Below, in pieces: positions 1 through 12,986 of a stretch of 64,000 bases of DNA. Positions within the stretch are counted from its first letter, which is position 1; each line of letters begins with the position of its first letter. The DNA comes from JBAJNN01 sp036881905 (GTDB lineage: Bacteria > Pseudomonadota > Alphaproteobacteria > Rhizobiales > Im1), in the NCBI GenBank assembly GCA_036881905.1, contig JBAJNN010000005.1, positions 19,098-83,097 of the forward strand, given 5' to 3'. The notes under the pieces are model-generated. The model ran no database searches. It was not told the origin of the DNA and saw only the letters and a program-made list of their open reading frames with translations. The translations under genes were made by a program, and so were the position numbers.

Positions 1-405
1 GTAACGTGTGATAATCCGCGTTTTTACCGGCAATTTTGCCGACCCCAGCCGCAATGCCTCTTCCGCGACGGAGCGAGGGATGCCGTCAATCTCAAACATG
101 ATCCGCCCCGGATGCACCCTCACCGCCCAGAATTCCGGCGAGCCTTTTCCGCTGCCCATGCGGACTTCAGTCGGCTTCCTCGAAACCGGTATATCGGGAA
201 AAATTCTGATCCACACTCGCCCCGCGCGCTTCATGTGGCGCGTAATCGCCTGACGCGCGGCCTCGATCTGGCGCGAGGTGATCCGTTCAGGCCCCATCGC
301 CTTCAAACCATAAGCCCCGAAATTCAAATTCACGCCGCCTTTCGCCGCGCCGTGGATACGACCCTTATGCTGCTTGCGGTATTTCGTTCGTTTTGGCTGC
401 AGCAT
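1..405 (-). CDS. rplP: 50S ribosomal protein L16, 3' end cut by window edge
   Basis: Large-subunit protein that helps organise the A-site/tRNA region. The reverse strand opens at 405 with [16 protein letters not shown], the canonical L16 start, and stays open to base 1. It gives 135 codons, so only a couple of residues and the stop lie outside (the family has about 137 aa). It is last in the visible str-S10 order, directly after rpsC as expected. Assignment is certain; only the C-terminal end is not seen. Confidence 0.95.
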   Translation of the reverse strand, partial: MLQPKRTKYRKQHKGRIHGAAKGGVNLNFGAYGLKAMGPERITSRQIEAARQAITRHMKRAGRVWIRIFPDIPVSRKPTEVRMGSGKGSPEFWAVRVHPGRIMFEIDGIPRSVAEEALRLGSAKLPVKTRIITRY

Positions 406-455
406 TCTTCAATACCCCTAAAAACTTTCCCTAATCTTGATTCCGACCCGTCACA

Positions 456-1151
456 TCATGCGCGCGGCTTATGAGAACCATCCTGCGCATTCATATTCCG
501 ACGTTCCGTCGCCATGGGATCGTGCTCGAAAATCTCACCCTTGAAGATCCACACCTTCACACCGACCGTACCATAGGCGGTATGCGCGGTCGCGACGCCG
601 TAATCGACCTCGGCTCTTAAAGTATGCAACGGCACCCGGCCCTCACGATACCATTCGCTGCGCGCAATCTCCGCGCCGCCGAGCCTGCCGCCTGCCGTGA
701 TCCTGACCCCTTCAGCGCCGGCGCGCATCGCCGATTGAACGGCCCGTTTCATGGCGCGGCGGAAGGCAATGCGACGTTGGAGCTGCTGGGCAATGTTTTC
801 CGCGACAAGCTGTGCATCGGTCTCGGGCTTGCGCACCTCGACGATATTGAGATGGGTATCCGAATGCGTCATTTCGGCAATTTTGCGACGCAAGCGCTCT
901 ATATCCGCGCCCTTCTTGCCGATGACCACGCCTGGGCGGGCGGTGTGAATGGTCACCCGACATTTTTTATGTGGACGCTCTATCACGATTTTTGAAACGC
1001 CGGCCTGTTTGAGACGACTCTTTAAGAAGGTGCGAACACTAATATCCTCGTGCAACATCGAGCCATAGTCGTCGCCTTCGGAATACCAACGCGAATCCCA
1101 TACTCTGTTTACGCCGAGGCGCAAGCCAATCGGGCTTACCTTCTGTCCCAT
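456..1151 (-). CDS. rpsC: 30S ribosomal protein S3
   Basis: Component of the small-subunit head at the mRNA entry tunnel. 231 aa from [16 protein letters not shown]. The type II KH domain with its [10 protein letters not shown] loop is seen near residues 60-110, followed by the S3 C-terminal domain ([14 protein letters not shown]). The ATG at 1151 overlaps the rplV stop by one base (ATGA), pointing to translational coupling. An open frame runs further upstream but has no S3 homology, so the 1151 start is preferred. Confidence 0.96.
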   Translation of the reverse strand: MGQKVSPIGLRLGVNRVWDSRWYSEGDDYGSMLHEDISVRTFLKSRLKQAGVSKIVIERPHKKCRVTIHTARPGVVIGKKGADIERLRRKIAEMTHSDTHLNIVEVRKPETDAQLVAENIAQQLQRRIAFRRAMKRAVQSAMRAGAEGVRITAGGRLGGAEIARSEWYREGRVPLHTLRAEVDYGVATAHTAYGTVGVKVWIFKGEIFEHDPMATERRNMNAQDGSHKPRA

Positions 1152-1531
1152 CACACACCCTCCCTGACTTCTCGCAACACCACGGTGAGCCTGGAAAACG
1201 GCTTTTGAATCCGCCCGGCGCGTCCACGCGCCCGCGCTCGCCAACGCTTGAGAACAAGACCCTTGCCGACATAGGCCTCTTTCACCACCAGCAAATCCAC
1301 ATCCAGCGCATGATTGTTTTCGGCATTGGCGATGGCCGATTGCAGGGTTTTCTTAACATCCACGGCAATTCTCTTGCGCGAAAAGGTAAGCTCGGACAGG
1401 GCGCGCTCGACAGGCTTGCCGCGAATCATCGACGCCACGAGATTGAGCTTGCCCGGCGAAACCCGCAGCTTCCGCGTCACGGCGCGAGCCTCATGATCGG
1501 CCAACATCGCCGGTTTGGGTTGCTTGCCCAT
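1151..1531 (-). CDS. rplV: 50S ribosomal protein L22
   Basis: Large-subunit protein lining the nascent peptide exit tunnel. 126 aa starting [18 protein letters not shown]. The L22 core ([19 protein letters not shown], then [13 protein letters not shown]) and the tunnel hairpin rich in Arg ([14 protein letters not shown]) are clear. The start at 1531 lies 2 bases after the rpsS stop. A longer upstream frame is only the shadow of rpsS. Confidence 0.95.
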   Translation of the reverse strand: MGKQPKPAMLADHEARAVTRKLRVSPGKLNLVASMIRGKPVERALSELTFSRKRIAVDVKKTLQSAIANAENNHALDVDLLVVKEAYVGKGLVLKRWRARARGRAGRIQKPFSRLTVVLREVREGV

Positions 1532-1532
1532 G

Positions 1533-1811
1533 CTATTTCCTTCGTGCCTTCCTGTCCGCCGCATGGCCGTAATAGGTTCTCGTCGGCGCAAACTCCCCGA
1601 GCTTGTGCCCAACCATTTCTTCACTGACCAGAACCGGAATATGCTTGCGCCCGTTATGGACCGCAAAGGTCAAGCCGACGAATTGCGGAATAATCGTGGA
1701 GCGTCTGCTCCAGGTCTTGATCGCATGGTTGCGCCCGGATTCGCGCGCATCCTCAGCTTTCTTGAGCAGGTAGCCATCGACAAACGGGCCTTTCCAGACA
1801 GAGCGTGACAC
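1533..1811 (-). CDS. rpsS: 30S ribosomal protein S19
   Basis: Small-subunit head protein contacting S13 and the A-site finger. 92 aa, [20 protein letters not shown]. The conserved [11 protein letters not shown] and [13 protein letters not shown] segments are intact. It is of normal length, in the usual place between rplB and rplV. Confidence 0.96.
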   Translation of the reverse strand: MSRSVWKGPFVDGYLLKKAEDARESGRNHAIKTWSRRSTIIPQFVGLTFAVHNGRKHIPVLVSEEMVGHKLGEFAPTRTYYGHAADRKARRK

Positions 1812-1822
1812 CGGTTTCTCCT

Positions 1823-2659
1823 TTATCTGGACTTACGCTTGTGCCTGCCGCGCACAATATATTGATCCGATAGTTTGTTCCGGCGAGTCCGCTTGCCCTT
1901 GGTCGGTTGCCCCCAAGGCGTCACCGGGTGACGCCCCCCCGACGTTCGGCCCTCGCCGCCGCCATGGGGATGGTCGACCGGATTCATCACCACTCCACGG
2001 GTCACCGGTCGCCGGCCAAGCCAGCGCGAACGCCCCGCCTTGGCTTTTGACTGGTTGGCATGATCGGCGTTCGACACCGCGCCCACCGTCGCCAGGCATT
2101 CAGCGCGCACCATTCGGGTCTCGCCGGAACGCAAGCGCAACAGCGCCAACCCCTGATCGCGACCGACAAGTTGGGCATAGGCGCCGGCGGCACGGGCCAT
2201 TTGGCCGCCCTTGCCGGGCTTCATTTCGATGTTGTGCACGATGGTCCCCACCGGCATGTTGGCAAGCGGCATGGCGTTTCCCGGTTTTACATCGATATGC
2301 TCACCGGCGACAACCTCATCGCCCTCGCCGAGTCGCTGTGGGGCCAGTATGTAGGACCGCTCGCCATCTTCATAACGCAAAAGCGCGATAAAGGCGGAAC
2401 GATTGGGGTCATACTCCAAACGCTCTACATTCGCCGCAACGCCGAATCTGCGGCGACGAAAATCAATCCGGCGATAACAGCGCTTATGCCCGCCGCCCCG
2501 ATGCCGGACGGTCATACGGCCATGATTATTGCGCCCGCCGGATCCGGTCAGCCCCTCGCTCAACATCTTGACCGGCTTGCCTTTCCAAAGCCTGGAACGA
2601 TCGACAAGAACAAGGCCACGCCGACTTGAAGTCACAGGCTTGTAGCTTTTCAATGCCAT
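1823..2659 (-). CDS. rplB: 50S ribosomal protein L2
   Basis: Large-subunit protein required for subunit joining and for the peptidyl transferase region. 278 aa, [18 protein letters not shown]. The OB-fold and SH3-like domains are present, with the conserved C-terminal [14 protein letters not shown] segment that carries the functional histidine. Length and gene order (rplW-rplB-rpsS) are standard. Confidence 0.97.
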   Translation of the reverse strand: MALKSYKPVTSSRRGLVLVDRSRLWKGKPVKMLSEGLTGSGGRNNHGRMTVRHRGGGHKRCYRRIDFRRRRFGVAANVERLEYDPNRSAFIALLRYEDGERSYILAPQRLGEGDEVVAGEHIDVKPGNAMPLANMPVGTIVHNIEMKPGKGGQMARAAGAYAQLVGRDQGLALLRLRSGETRMVRAECLATVGAVSNADHANQSKAKAGRSRWLGRRPVTRGVVMNPVDHPHGGGEGRTSGGRHPVTPWGQPTKGKRTRRNKLSDQYIVRGRHKRKSR

Positions 2660-2684
2660 TGCTCAAAAGCTCCTGAAAACCACC

Positions 2685-2978
2685 TTAAAGACCTGTCGCC
2701 ACATCAATCGAACAGCCTTGCTTGAGCGTCACAACCGCCTTCTTGACATCGCTTTGTATACCTTTAATGCCGCGAAAACGCTTGGTCTTTCCCTTCCGGT
2801 TCAAGGTATTGACCGCGACCACGCTGACCTCGAACAAGGTTTCCACCGCCTGCTTGATTTGCGGTTTGCTCGCTCTGCTCGCCACATTGAAAACGACTTT
2901 GTTCTGTTCGGACTGAGAGGTCGATTTCTCCGTAATCACCGGAGAGACGATAATGTCATAGAGCTTTTCCTTTTTCAT
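2685..2978 (-). CDS. rplW: 50S ribosomal protein L23
   Basis: Protein at the tunnel exit, docking site for trigger factor and SRP. 97 aa, [20 protein letters not shown]. The SPVITEKS signature and [17 protein letters not shown] are intact. The start overlaps the rplD stop by 4 bases (ATGA-type coupling). Confidence 0.95.
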   Translation of the reverse strand: MKKEKLYDIIVSPVITEKSTSQSEQNKVVFNVASRASKPQIKQAVETLFEVSVVAVNTLNRKGKTKRFRGIKGIQSDVKKAVVTLKQGCSIDVATGL

Positions 2979-3595
2979 TGGAAACGCTCCTCCAGCACTT
3001 CCAGCGCCGCCCTGGTCAGCACCAGAGTGTTCCGCCGTAAGATGGCGTAAACATTCAGCCCCTGCACCGGCAGAACGTCGAGCTTGTGAATATTGCGCGC
3101 CGCGAGCGTTACATTTGGCGCCACCCGCGCCCCATCGACAACCAATCCATCATTGGCGCCAACCTTCTCGAAGGCCGAAACGAGGAGTTTCGTTTTTGGC
3201 GCATCAAGATGGAGCGCATCAAGAACAATCAACTGGCCATCCCTGGCCTTTGATGACAGCGCATGCTTGAGAGCCAATGCCCGCAGTTTTTTCGGCAATG
3301 CCACCGAATGATCGCGCACAACCGGACCAAAAGACTTGCCGCCACCGCGGAACAACCCAACCCGGCGGCTGCCATGACGCGCCCGTCCCGTGCCCTTCTG
3401 GCGAAACAGCTTGGCCCCGGAATAAGCGACCTCGGAGCGGTTTTTCGCCTTATGTGCGCCGGAACGACGCCGGGCAAGCTGATAGACCACCATACGATGC
3501 AGAATATCGCGACGCGGCTCCAGACCGAAAATACTATCGGGCAGTTGCACCGTGCCGGCCTTCTCGGCATTTAATGTCATAACATCGGCCTTCAT
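2975..3595 (-). CDS. rplD: 50S ribosomal protein L4
   Basis: Large-subunit tunnel protein; in enterobacteria it also autoregulates S10 transcription (not tested here). 206 aa. The signature [20 protein letters not shown] followed by [10 protein letters not shown] is visible around residues 58-85. A second ATG five codons in (MTLNAEKAG) could be the real start. It is the normal neighbour of rplC and rplW. Confidence 0.95.
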   Translation of the reverse strand: MKADVMTLNAEKAGTVQLPDSIFGLEPRRDILHRMVVYQLARRRSGAHKAKNRSEVAYSGAKLFRQKGTGRARHGSRRVGLFRGGGKSFGPVVRDHSVALPKKLRALALKHALSSKARDGQLIVLDALHLDAPKTKLLVSAFEKVGANDGLVVDGARVAPNVTLAARNIHKLDVLPVQGLNVYAILRRNTLVLTRAALEVLEERFQ

Positions 3596-3609
3596 GGCGC
3601 CTTGCCCTT

Positions 3610-4368
3610 TTAGTCTTCGGTCGAACCATCATCCGTGACCGGAGCCGTGACAGACTCAGCATCATCGCCGGCCATGGTCTCCGCTTTCACTCCCGACAGG
3701 CGGACCCCTCCGGGGAACGGAACGCCCTCGGGAAGTCCGCGCTTCACCGCATCGCGCAAAAACACCCACCCTCCCTTGGAGCCTGGAACCGCTCCACGAA
3801 CCATGATCAGGCCATGGTCGCAATCGGTGCGCACAACCTCCAGATTTTGGGTCGTGACTCGCTTTGCACCCAGCTGACCCGCCATTTTCTTGCCCTTGAA
3901 CACTTTGCCGGGGTCCTGACACTGACCAGTCGATCCATGGCTGCGATGGGCGATGGAAACACCATGAGAGGCTCGCAAACCAGCGAAATTATGCCGTTTC
4001 ATAACACCGGCAAAGCCTTTGCCGATCGAGAGCCCCGACGCATCGACATACTGGCCGGCGACGAAATGCTCCGCCGTTATTTCCACGCCAATATCGATAA
4101 GGGTCTCCGCGGAGACCCTGAATTCGGCAAGTTTGCGTTTCGGTTCCACTTTCACGGCGGCAAACTGGCCGCGAAGCGCCTTCACACAACGCTTGACCTT
4201 GGCCTTGCCGACACCGACCTGCATCGCAGTATAGCCATCCTTTTCTTTCGTCCGGTGGGCCACCACCTGACAATTGTCGATCTTCAAGACGGTAACGGGA
4301 ATCGTCTGACCCGCCGCGGTGAAAATCCTGGTCATGCCCACTTTCCGTGCAATGACACCCGAACGCAT
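3610..4368 (-). CDS. rplC: 50S ribosomal protein L3
   Basis: Early-assembly large-subunit protein near the peptidyl transferase centre. 252 aa starting [20 protein letters not shown]. The signature [18 protein letters not shown] and the [18 protein letters not shown] loop (glutamine methylation region) are present. The last 25 or so residues form an acidic tail ([19 protein letters not shown]) longer than the E. coli protein; such tails are common in alphaproteobacterial L3. Confidence 0.96.
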   Translation of the reverse strand: MRSGVIARKVGMTRIFTAAGQTIPVTVLKIDNCQVVAHRTKEKDGYTAMQVGVGKAKVKRCVKALRGQFAAVKVEPKRKLAEFRVSAETLIDIGVEITAEHFVAGQYVDASGLSIGKGFAGVMKRHNFAGLRASHGVSIAHRSHGSTGQCQDPGKVFKGKKMAGQLGAKRVTTQNLEVVRTDCDHGLIMVRGAVPGSKGGWVFLRDAVKRGLPEGVPFPGGVRLSGVKAETMAGDDAESVTAPVTDDGSTED

Positions 4369-4396
4369 CGTTCAAGGCTCCTTTCCACCTTGGAAA

Positions 4397-4708
4397 CTAG
4401 AGTTTAATCTCGACGTCGACGCCGGCCGCCAGATCGAGCTTCATCAAGGCATCGACCGTCTGTGGCGTGGGATCGACAATATCGAGAAGCCGCTTATGGG
4501 TGCGAATCTCGAACTGTTCGCGACTTTTTTTGTCGATATGCGGCGAACGATTGACCGTAAACCGCTCAATCCGTGTCGGCAGGGGAACCGGTCCGTGAAC
4601 CTGCGCGCCCGTGCGCCTGGCCGTATTTACGATATCGCGTGTCGAGCTGTCGAGAATCCGATGGTCGAATGCCTTGAGCCGAATACGGATATTTTGCTTC
4701 TTAATCAT
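4397..4708 (-). CDS. rpsJ: 30S ribosomal protein S10
   Basis: Small-subunit head protein (NusE), also a transcription antitermination partner of NusB. 103 aa, [20 protein letters not shown]. The conserved [20 protein letters not shown] loop is intact. It follows tuf as in many alphaproteobacteria, where the str and S10 operons are fused. Confidence 0.97.
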   Translation of the reverse strand: MIKKQNIRIRLKAFDHRILDSSTRDIVNTARRTGAQVHGPVPLPTRIERFTVNRSPHIDKKSREQFEIRTHKRLLDIVDPTPQTVDALMKLDLAAGVDVEIKL

Positions 4709-4764
4709 ATCAATCCACGCGAATCAACTACCGTCAATATCGACTCATCAGAACCGGAGAAGCG

Positions 4765-5940
<1,176 letters not shown>

Positions 5941-6034
5941 TTCAAATCTCCATAAACCGGATGATCCGGCTTTTCTTTAACAACTCTCAACTCAACCGCC
6001 AGCGCAAACGTCACGCCACCTCCGACTTATGCTT

Positions 6035-8119
<2,085 letters not shown>

Positions 8120-8130
8120 CCGAGCTTCTC

Positions 8131-8601
8131 TCACCAGCGATAATGCGAAAAGGCTCGATTGGCCTCGGACATACGATGGATATCCTCGCGTTTTTTAACG
8201 GCGGCCCCACGATTGTTCGCCGCATCGAGCAATTCGCCCGACAGACGACCGACCATCGTGTTTTCGTTACGATTGCGGGCCGCGGAAATAATCCAGCGTA
8301 TCGCCAGGGCCTGACGGCGTTCCTGGCGCACTTCGACCGGCACTTGATATGTCGCGCCGCCAACACGTCTTGAACGCACCTCGACGGCAGGGCTGACATT
8401 ATCCAGAGCCTGACGGAAGATTGCGAGCGGACTCTGACTGACCTTGGCCTCGATCTGCTCAAAGGCGCCGTAAACGATACGCTCGGCCACCGACTTCTTG
8501 CCATCGCGCATGATGTTGTTCATGAACTTCGACAAAACCACGTCCGCGAATTTCGGATCGGGGTTGATCTTGCGTTTTTCCGCGTGGTGACGCCGTGACA
8601 T
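8131..8601 (-). CDS. rpsG: 30S ribosomal protein S7
   Basis: Primary 16S rRNA binding protein of the small-subunit head. 156 aa, [20 protein letters not shown]. The signature [20 protein letters not shown] and the C-terminal [21 protein letters not shown] are intact. It ends 11 bases before the fusA start. Confidence 0.97.
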   Translation of the reverse strand: MSRRHHAEKRKINPDPKFADVVLSKFMNNIMRDGKKSVAERIVYGAFEQIEAKVSQSPLAIFRQALDNVSPAVEVRSRRVGGATYQVPVEVRQERRQALAIRWIISAARNRNENTMVGRLSGELLDAANNRGAAVKKREDIHRMSEANRAFSHYRW

Positions 8602-8646
8602 TTTCCTTGAAATCCCCCCGGATCAGGGCCCAAACCTCAAACAATA

Positions 8647-8666
8647 TCCAGCCCAAAAGGGCTGGA
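8647..8666 (-). terminator. Hairpin between rpsL and rpsG
   Basis: A perfect 8-bp stem with a 4-base loop (TCCAGCCC/GGGCTGGA) lies in the 85-base rpsL-rpsG gap. On the transcribed strand it is followed by ATATTGTTTG, a weak U-rich tail. It could be a leaky terminator, an attenuator or an RNA-processing stem inside the str operon; its role is inferred. Confidence 0.45.
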
Positions 8667-8686
8667 CGGCATTGCATTCCCAACAA

Positions 8687-9058
8687 TTATTTCGGCCGCT
8701 TGGCGCCGTATTTCGAGCGGCGCTGACGACGGGCACCGACGCCTTGCGTGTCGAGCACGCCACGAATGACATGGTAACGCACGCCAGGCAAATCCTTCAC
8801 GCGACCGCCACGAATCATCACCACCGAGTGCTCCTGAAGATTATGGCCCTCGCCCGGGATATAGCCGATGACTTCATAGCCATTGGTCAAGCGAACCTTG
8901 GCCACCTTCCGCAAAGCCGAGTTCGGCTTTTTGGGCGTCGTCGTGTAAACGCGGGTGCACACGCCACGCTTTTGCGGACATGATTCCATTGCCGGCACTT
9001 TAGTGCGCCCCACCGGCCGTTTACGCGGCCTGCGAATAAGCTGATTGATCGTCGGCAT
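8687..9058 (-). CDS. rpsL: 30S ribosomal protein S12
   Basis: Decoding-centre protein. 123 aa from [20 protein letters not shown]. The streptomycin-relevant segments [13 protein letters not shown] and [13 protein letters not shown] both look wild type. An ATG 14 codons upstream is open but adds residues not found in the family. First gene of the str cluster here. Confidence 0.97.
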   Translation of the reverse strand: MPTINQLIRRPRKRPVGRTKVPAMESCPQKRGVCTRVYTTTPKKPNSALRKVAKVRLTNGYEVIGYIPGEGHNLQEHSVVMIRGGRVKDLPGVRYHVIRGVLDTQGVGARRQRRSKYGAKRPK

Positions 9059-9404
9059 ATGATCCAAGCCTGTTTCTGGTTCGTCAAAATCGTTGGTCAA
9101 CGCCCAAACGGCGCGCTAAAACAGGGTCTCGGCGCGGCCGGCGAACAACAATATACCACACCGCCATCGGCTCGTCGCCGACGACCAATGCTAAGGATAC
9201 GGTAGGTGACGTGGCTTGAAAACCAAATTCACCGAGCTGATCAGGTCACAATCGATTGCCTCCGGATACCCCGCATTCGCAGGTTACCACATGGCAAGTT
9301 GGCGCAACATACTTGCGGGCCCATGCCCCGTCAACCCCTTGTGAAACGAATTTGTCGCGAATTTTGCATTTGGCGGGTGACATAGGCAATATGCCATGGA
9401 TCCC

Positions 9405-9456
9405 AGAGCATAATCCGATCCGCAGGCAATAGCTGCGGATCGACAAGATCATGCTT
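9405..9456. repeat. REP-like palindrome, GAGCATAATCC family (copy A)
   Basis: Imperfect outer arms AGCATAATC and GATCATGCT enclose a perfect inner 9-bp stem GATCCGCAG/CTGCGGATC (9417-9425 and 9433-9441) with loop GCAATAG. Related copies lie at 61471-61518 and 61572-61627. Short intergenic palindromes with GAGCATxATCC...GATxATGC ends are typical of Hyphomicrobiales genomes. Confidence 0.6.
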
Positions 9457-9470
9457 AAAAAACAAGCAAC

Positions 9471-9513
9471 TAGAGTATTTTCCGTGATTCTATGGCCGCG
9501 GAAAATGCTCTAG
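9471..9513. repeat. Inverted repeat CTAGAGTATTTTCCG / CGGAAAATGCTCTAG
   Basis: Two 15-base arms pair with one mismatch around a 13-base centre. It sits directly after copy A of the REP-like family, and resembles the CTAGAGCATTTTC-type intergenic repeats of rhizobial genomes. It is probably not a terminator because no T tract follows. Confidence 0.55.
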
Positions 9514-9725
9514 GACCCTTTCGGACCACGACGAAGGGATTTTCCGGCCCGCCAAAACCCTGAAAAACAGCCGCGGCAGTCATGAAACGGCGCGTTGATA
9601 TGCTGTCTCTCCCCGGGTTACCCCCATATTGCTCCGATTCCCAAAACCGCGGCCGCTTGCAAAAACAAGGAACTCCGATTCGCAAGCGTATTCACCCCCC
9701 GCCCGGGCAGGGGTCCATGCGAGAT

Positions 9726-10343
9726 TTATCGGGAATAAAACTCAATCACCAGATTTGGTTCCATCTTCACCGGATAGGGCACATCGTCAAGCACCGGAAA
9801 TCGCGTTATGGAGGCGGACATTGTCTTGTGATCGGCCTCGATATAATCGGGCACGTCACGCTCGCCCGATTGGATCGCGTCCAATACGACGGCCAATTCC
9901 CGCGATCTTTCGCGCAATTCGATCACATCTCCTACCTTGACCCGATAACTCGATATGTTGACCCGCCGGCCATTGACCCTGACATGGCCGTGATTGACAA
10001 ACTGACGCGCGGCGAAAACCGTTCCCGCCAACTTGGCGCGGTAAACGACCGCATCAAGGCGACGTTCCAATAAACCGATCAGGTTTTCCGAGGTATCGCC
10101 ACGCATCCGCGCCGCCCTTTCGTAAATGCCCTTGAACTGCTTTTCGGTGATATTGCCGTAATAGCCTTTCAGCTTTTGCTTGGCGCGCAACTGAATCCCG
10201 TAGTCCGACAATTTAGCGCGGCGCGCCCGACCATGTTGACCGGGACCATAGTCACGTCGGTTCGCCGGGCTTTTCGGACGGCCCCAGATATTTTCGCCCA
10301 AACGGCGATCGAGCTTGTGTTTCGCACTAAGGCGCTTGCTCAT
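9726..10343 (-). CDS. rpsD: 30S ribosomal protein S4
   Basis: Primary 16S rRNA binding protein and assembly nucleator. 205 aa from [20 protein letters not shown]. The S4 RNA-binding domain ([36 protein letters not shown]) is clear. The start nine codons inside the longest frame matches the family. The gene is a single unit upstream of the str cluster and away from the alpha (rpoA) operon, as is common in alphaproteobacteria. Confidence 0.97.
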   Translation of the reverse strand: MSKRLSAKHKLDRRLGENIWGRPKSPANRRDYGPGQHGRARRAKLSDYGIQLRAKQKLKGYYGNITEKQFKGIYERAARMRGDTSENLIGLLERRLDAVVYRAKLAGTVFAARQFVNHGHVRVNGRRVNISSYRVKVGDVIELRERSRELAVVLDAIQSGERDVPDYIEADHKTMSASITRFPVLDDVPYPVKMEPNLVIEFYSR

Positions 10344-10684
10344 GATGTCATCTCCAAATTCACGCGCCAAACACTAAAGAGCCGGATCATATCGTCCGGC
10401 CCAATCATAAACTGTCCTTCTCCGTCGATCGAAAGCGACTCGCCGACAGCGTCCCAGCGACGCCGTCTAAGGCACAGCCCCGCCTGCTTTCGTGCAAAAA
10501 CAGGCCGAATACCTTAGACCACAACCGCCAAACGATAACGTCGGGATCCTCTTATGTCAAACAGAGACTTGCGGCCCTCGAAGCGGTCAAGTGTGGTTTG
10601 CCGATCCCCTCGATCGATTCCGACCCGTTTTCCACCTTGACCCAAGGGCGGGATCGCGGAATCGTTTTCAGTTCGCCGGTATCC
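10344..10684. other. Intergenic region between xseA and rpsD, no gene seen
   Basis: About 340 bases with no frame of family-like composition on either strand. It presumably carries the rpsD promoter and the end of the xseA transcript; no clear promoter or terminator motif was recognised. Confidence 0.5.
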
Positions 10685-12154
10685 TCACAATAATCGTTCC
10701 CGAGCCTTTCCGGATATGTTCAAATCATCATGGTCGCAAGACCGTACGGCCCGGCGCGACCGTATGATTTGCGCACGGACGCGGCCGTCATGAAACTCGA
10801 TCCCCACCCTACCGTCCGCACCCAATTGCGCGGCCCGTCCGACCGGGTTGCCGCGGTGGTTGCGCACCAGAGCAAAGCCGCGATTGAGCACGGCGCGGTA
10901 ACTCAAACTCTCCATGAGTCTGGCCTGCGCCGAAATCCGTCTCTTCAGATCGTCAAGCCTACGGCCCATGCCACGCTCCAGACTCCGGCCGGCGACGTGC
11001 GTTCTTTCGTGTTGTCGCCTGATTGCGGCCAATGGCGTCCCGGGCGCCAAGCGTGACATGATCTGGACCAGACGAGTGTGATGATGCCGGATATTGGCCC
11101 TTAGGGCGCGGTCAAGACCGCCGGAGGCGATGTCGAAACGCTGGCGCGCCAGCTCGAGTCGGTCTTCGGGGCGTCGCAGAACACGCATGGCGGAGCGCAG
11201 CCGCAGCCTGCGCTCCTCAAACAGCCTGACCAGAGAGCGATGCTGACGGGCGGCAAGATCGAGAACCGCCGTCACCAACTCGCCGCGCACCGGCACGACC
11301 CGCTCCGCCGCCGCCGTCGGCGTCGGGGCCCGTTCATCGGCGACATAATCCATGAGCGTCCAGTCGGTCTCATGACCGATGGCGGAAATGAGCGGAATCG
11401 TGCCCTTGGCGGCGGCGCGCACGGCGTCTTCATCGTTGAATCCCCATAAATCCTCGATCGATCCGCCGCCGCGCGCGACAATGATGACATCGGGACGGGG
11501 CACGATTTTGGCCGGGGATTCGCCGGATACGCCATGGCCGGATCTGCCGGAGGGCGCGAGTGAATTGAACCCCCTGATCGCCGCGGCGACCTCCACGCCG
11601 CAGGTCTTGCCCTGAACCCGCACCGGCCAGACGATGACATGGCGGGGGAAGCGATCGGCCAGCCGGTGCAGGATATCGCGGATCACCGCCCCGCTCGGCG
11701 ATGTCACGACGCCGATCACCCGAGGCAGATAGGGCAGGGCGGCCTTGCGTTCCGGCGCAAACAGCCCTTCCGCTTCAAGAACGGCGCGGCGTTTTTGCAA
11801 AAGCGCCATCAGCGCGCCAATGCCCGCCGGTTCCATCCGTTCGACGACGATCTGGTAGCGCGACTGGCCCGGATAGGTCGTGATCCGCCCGGTGACGACG
11901 ACCTCAAGGCCCGGCTCCGGCTGAATCTGCAAACTCCCCGCCGCGGAACGCCAGATAACGCCCGACAACACGGCCTTGTCATCCTTAAGATCGAGGTAGA
12001 TATGGCCCGAACCCGGCCGGCTGACCCTTCCAAGCTCGCCGCGCACCCGCACCTGGTCGTAACTGGTCTCGAGCGTGCGCTTAAGCGCTAAGGACAACGC
12101 GGCGACCGACCATTCGACAATGTTGGTTCTGTTCATTTCTTCCGATGGATTCAT
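10685..12154 (-). CDS. xseA: Exodeoxyribonuclease VII large subunit
   Basis: Catalytic subunit of ExoVII, which degrades single-stranded DNA from both ends. 489 aa from MNPSEEMNRTNIVEWSVAAL. The N-terminal OB-fold (VRVRGELGRVSRPGSGHIYL) and the XseA catalytic core (GVVTSPSGAVIRDILHRLAD, PDVIIVARGGGSIEDLWGFN) are visible, followed by a long charged helical region and a short C-terminal beta segment (NRGFALVRNHRGNPVGRAAQ). The long upstream extension of the frame (to 12433) has no family similarity. The partner xseB is not in the window. Confidence 0.93.
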   Translation of the reverse strand: MNPSEEMNRTNIVEWSVAALSLALKRTLETSYDQVRVRGELGRVSRPGSGHIYLDLKDDKAVLSGVIWRSAAGSLQIQPEPGLEVVVTGRITTYPGQSRYQIVVERMEPAGIGALMALLQKRRAVLEAEGLFAPERKAALPYLPRVIGVVTSPSGAVIRDILHRLADRFPRHVIVWPVRVQGKTCGVEVAAAIRGFNSLAPSGRSGHGVSGESPAKIVPRPDVIIVARGGGSIEDLWGFNDEDAVRAAAKGTIPLISAIGHETDWTLMDYVADERAPTPTAAAERVVPVRGELVTAVLDLAARQHRSLVRLFEERRLRLRSAMRVLRRPEDRLELARQRFDIASGGLDRALRANIRHHHTRLVQIMSRLAPGTPLAAIRRQHERTHVAGRSLERGMGRRLDDLKRRISAQARLMESLSYRAVLNRGFALVRNHRGNPVGRAAQLGADGRVGIEFHDGRVRAQIIRSRRAVRSCDHDDLNISGKARERLL

Positions 12155-12369
12155 GTTTACAAGGTCCAAGCGACGCCTCGAAAATAGCATGGACAGGGAA
12201 TTCGCGCGAGACCATGATCGATCGGGGGGCATTTGACGGCGGCGACGATCCTGTAATGGGCGAGACGCCAAAAGCCGATATGTCTCTCCCGGGAAGGAGA
12301 ACACTATCCGCGGCCCGAACCGTCCCGCCCGCTCCGGGAGCAATCGCGATCGGGAGGGGGGCCGTGGTG

Positions 12370-12663
12370 CTATAACAGCTTGACCAGGGCCGCGATAACG
12401 GCGGCCTGCGCCAGCAACAGGCCCGCCACCCATTTGAGAATATCGGCTTTGGTTTCGGCAATATCGCGCTTGAGTGTGACTTCAAGCTCTTTCATGTCGC
12501 GTTTGAACGCAACCTCAAGCTCTTTCAGATCGCGCTTGGTGGCGAGCTTGTCGTCGATCAGCCCGGCCTGCTCCTCGGCGAGCCCCTCCGCCTGGGCCGG
12601 TGTAAAGCCGGCCTTTACCAACCGTTTGGAGTATTTCAGAGTATCGAACATCAAAATATCCAT
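12370..12663 (-). CDS. DUF1640-like small coiled-coil membrane protein
   Basis: 97 aa. The N-terminus MFDTLKYSKRLVKAGF and the AEGLAEEQAGLIDDKLATK segment resemble DUF1640 (CCDC90/MCU-regulator-like) proteins. A heptad-like coiled coil (LKELEVAFKRDMKELEVTLK, residues 46-70) follows, then a single C-terminal membrane helix (WVAGLLLAQAAVIAALVKLL, 78-97). Function in bacteria is unknown. The coiled coil contains an internal near-repeat of about 11 residues. Such genes are common and multicopy in alphaproteobacteria. Confidence 0.7.
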   Translation of the reverse strand: MDILMFDTLKYSKRLVKAGFTPAQAEGLAEEQAGLIDDKLATKRDLKELEVAFKRDMKELEVTLKRDIAETKADILKWVAGLLLAQAAVIAALVKLL

Positions 12664-12986
12664 GGATTACCCCCAGCTGAGACTATGTCCAGTGTAACCT
12701 CTTGTCCGTTCACGAGCAAGTCCGGCGCGATGGATACGGCCCTGCCGGTTCCGGCTCATTCATGGGGATTTAAGGCATGATCGGGTTATCCCTTGACCTT
12801 GAGACCCTCGATCGCGTGATCATCGCCATCGCCACCTGCCATGATCGCCAAACCGCCGGAATGTCGCCGCTGGACCGGACTTACCGATGATGGTTCACCC
12901 CGGTCCCAACCGGCTCGGCGGGTGCGAAGCGCAAGCCCGGATTACTTTCGAAAAACCGTTCCGAATATCGGGCGGCGTCGGCCTGC
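12664..12986. other. Intergenic region, no gene seen
   Basis: About 320 bases between the coiled-coil gene and the binding-protein gene. Short open frames exist on both strands, but none has recognisable similarity or a good ribosome binding site. Confidence 0.5.

Larger units (their letters stand above)
9059..9725 (-). promoter_or_regulatory. Gene-free region upstream of the str-S10 cluster
   Basis: No convincing gene on either strand. The strong rpsL promoter should lie here. On the minus strand a -10-like TATATT is seen at 9155-9150, about 90 bases before the rpsL start, but no good -35 pairs with it. Two palindromic repeats (9405-9456 and 9471-9513), listed separately, occupy the middle. 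Confidence 0.35.
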
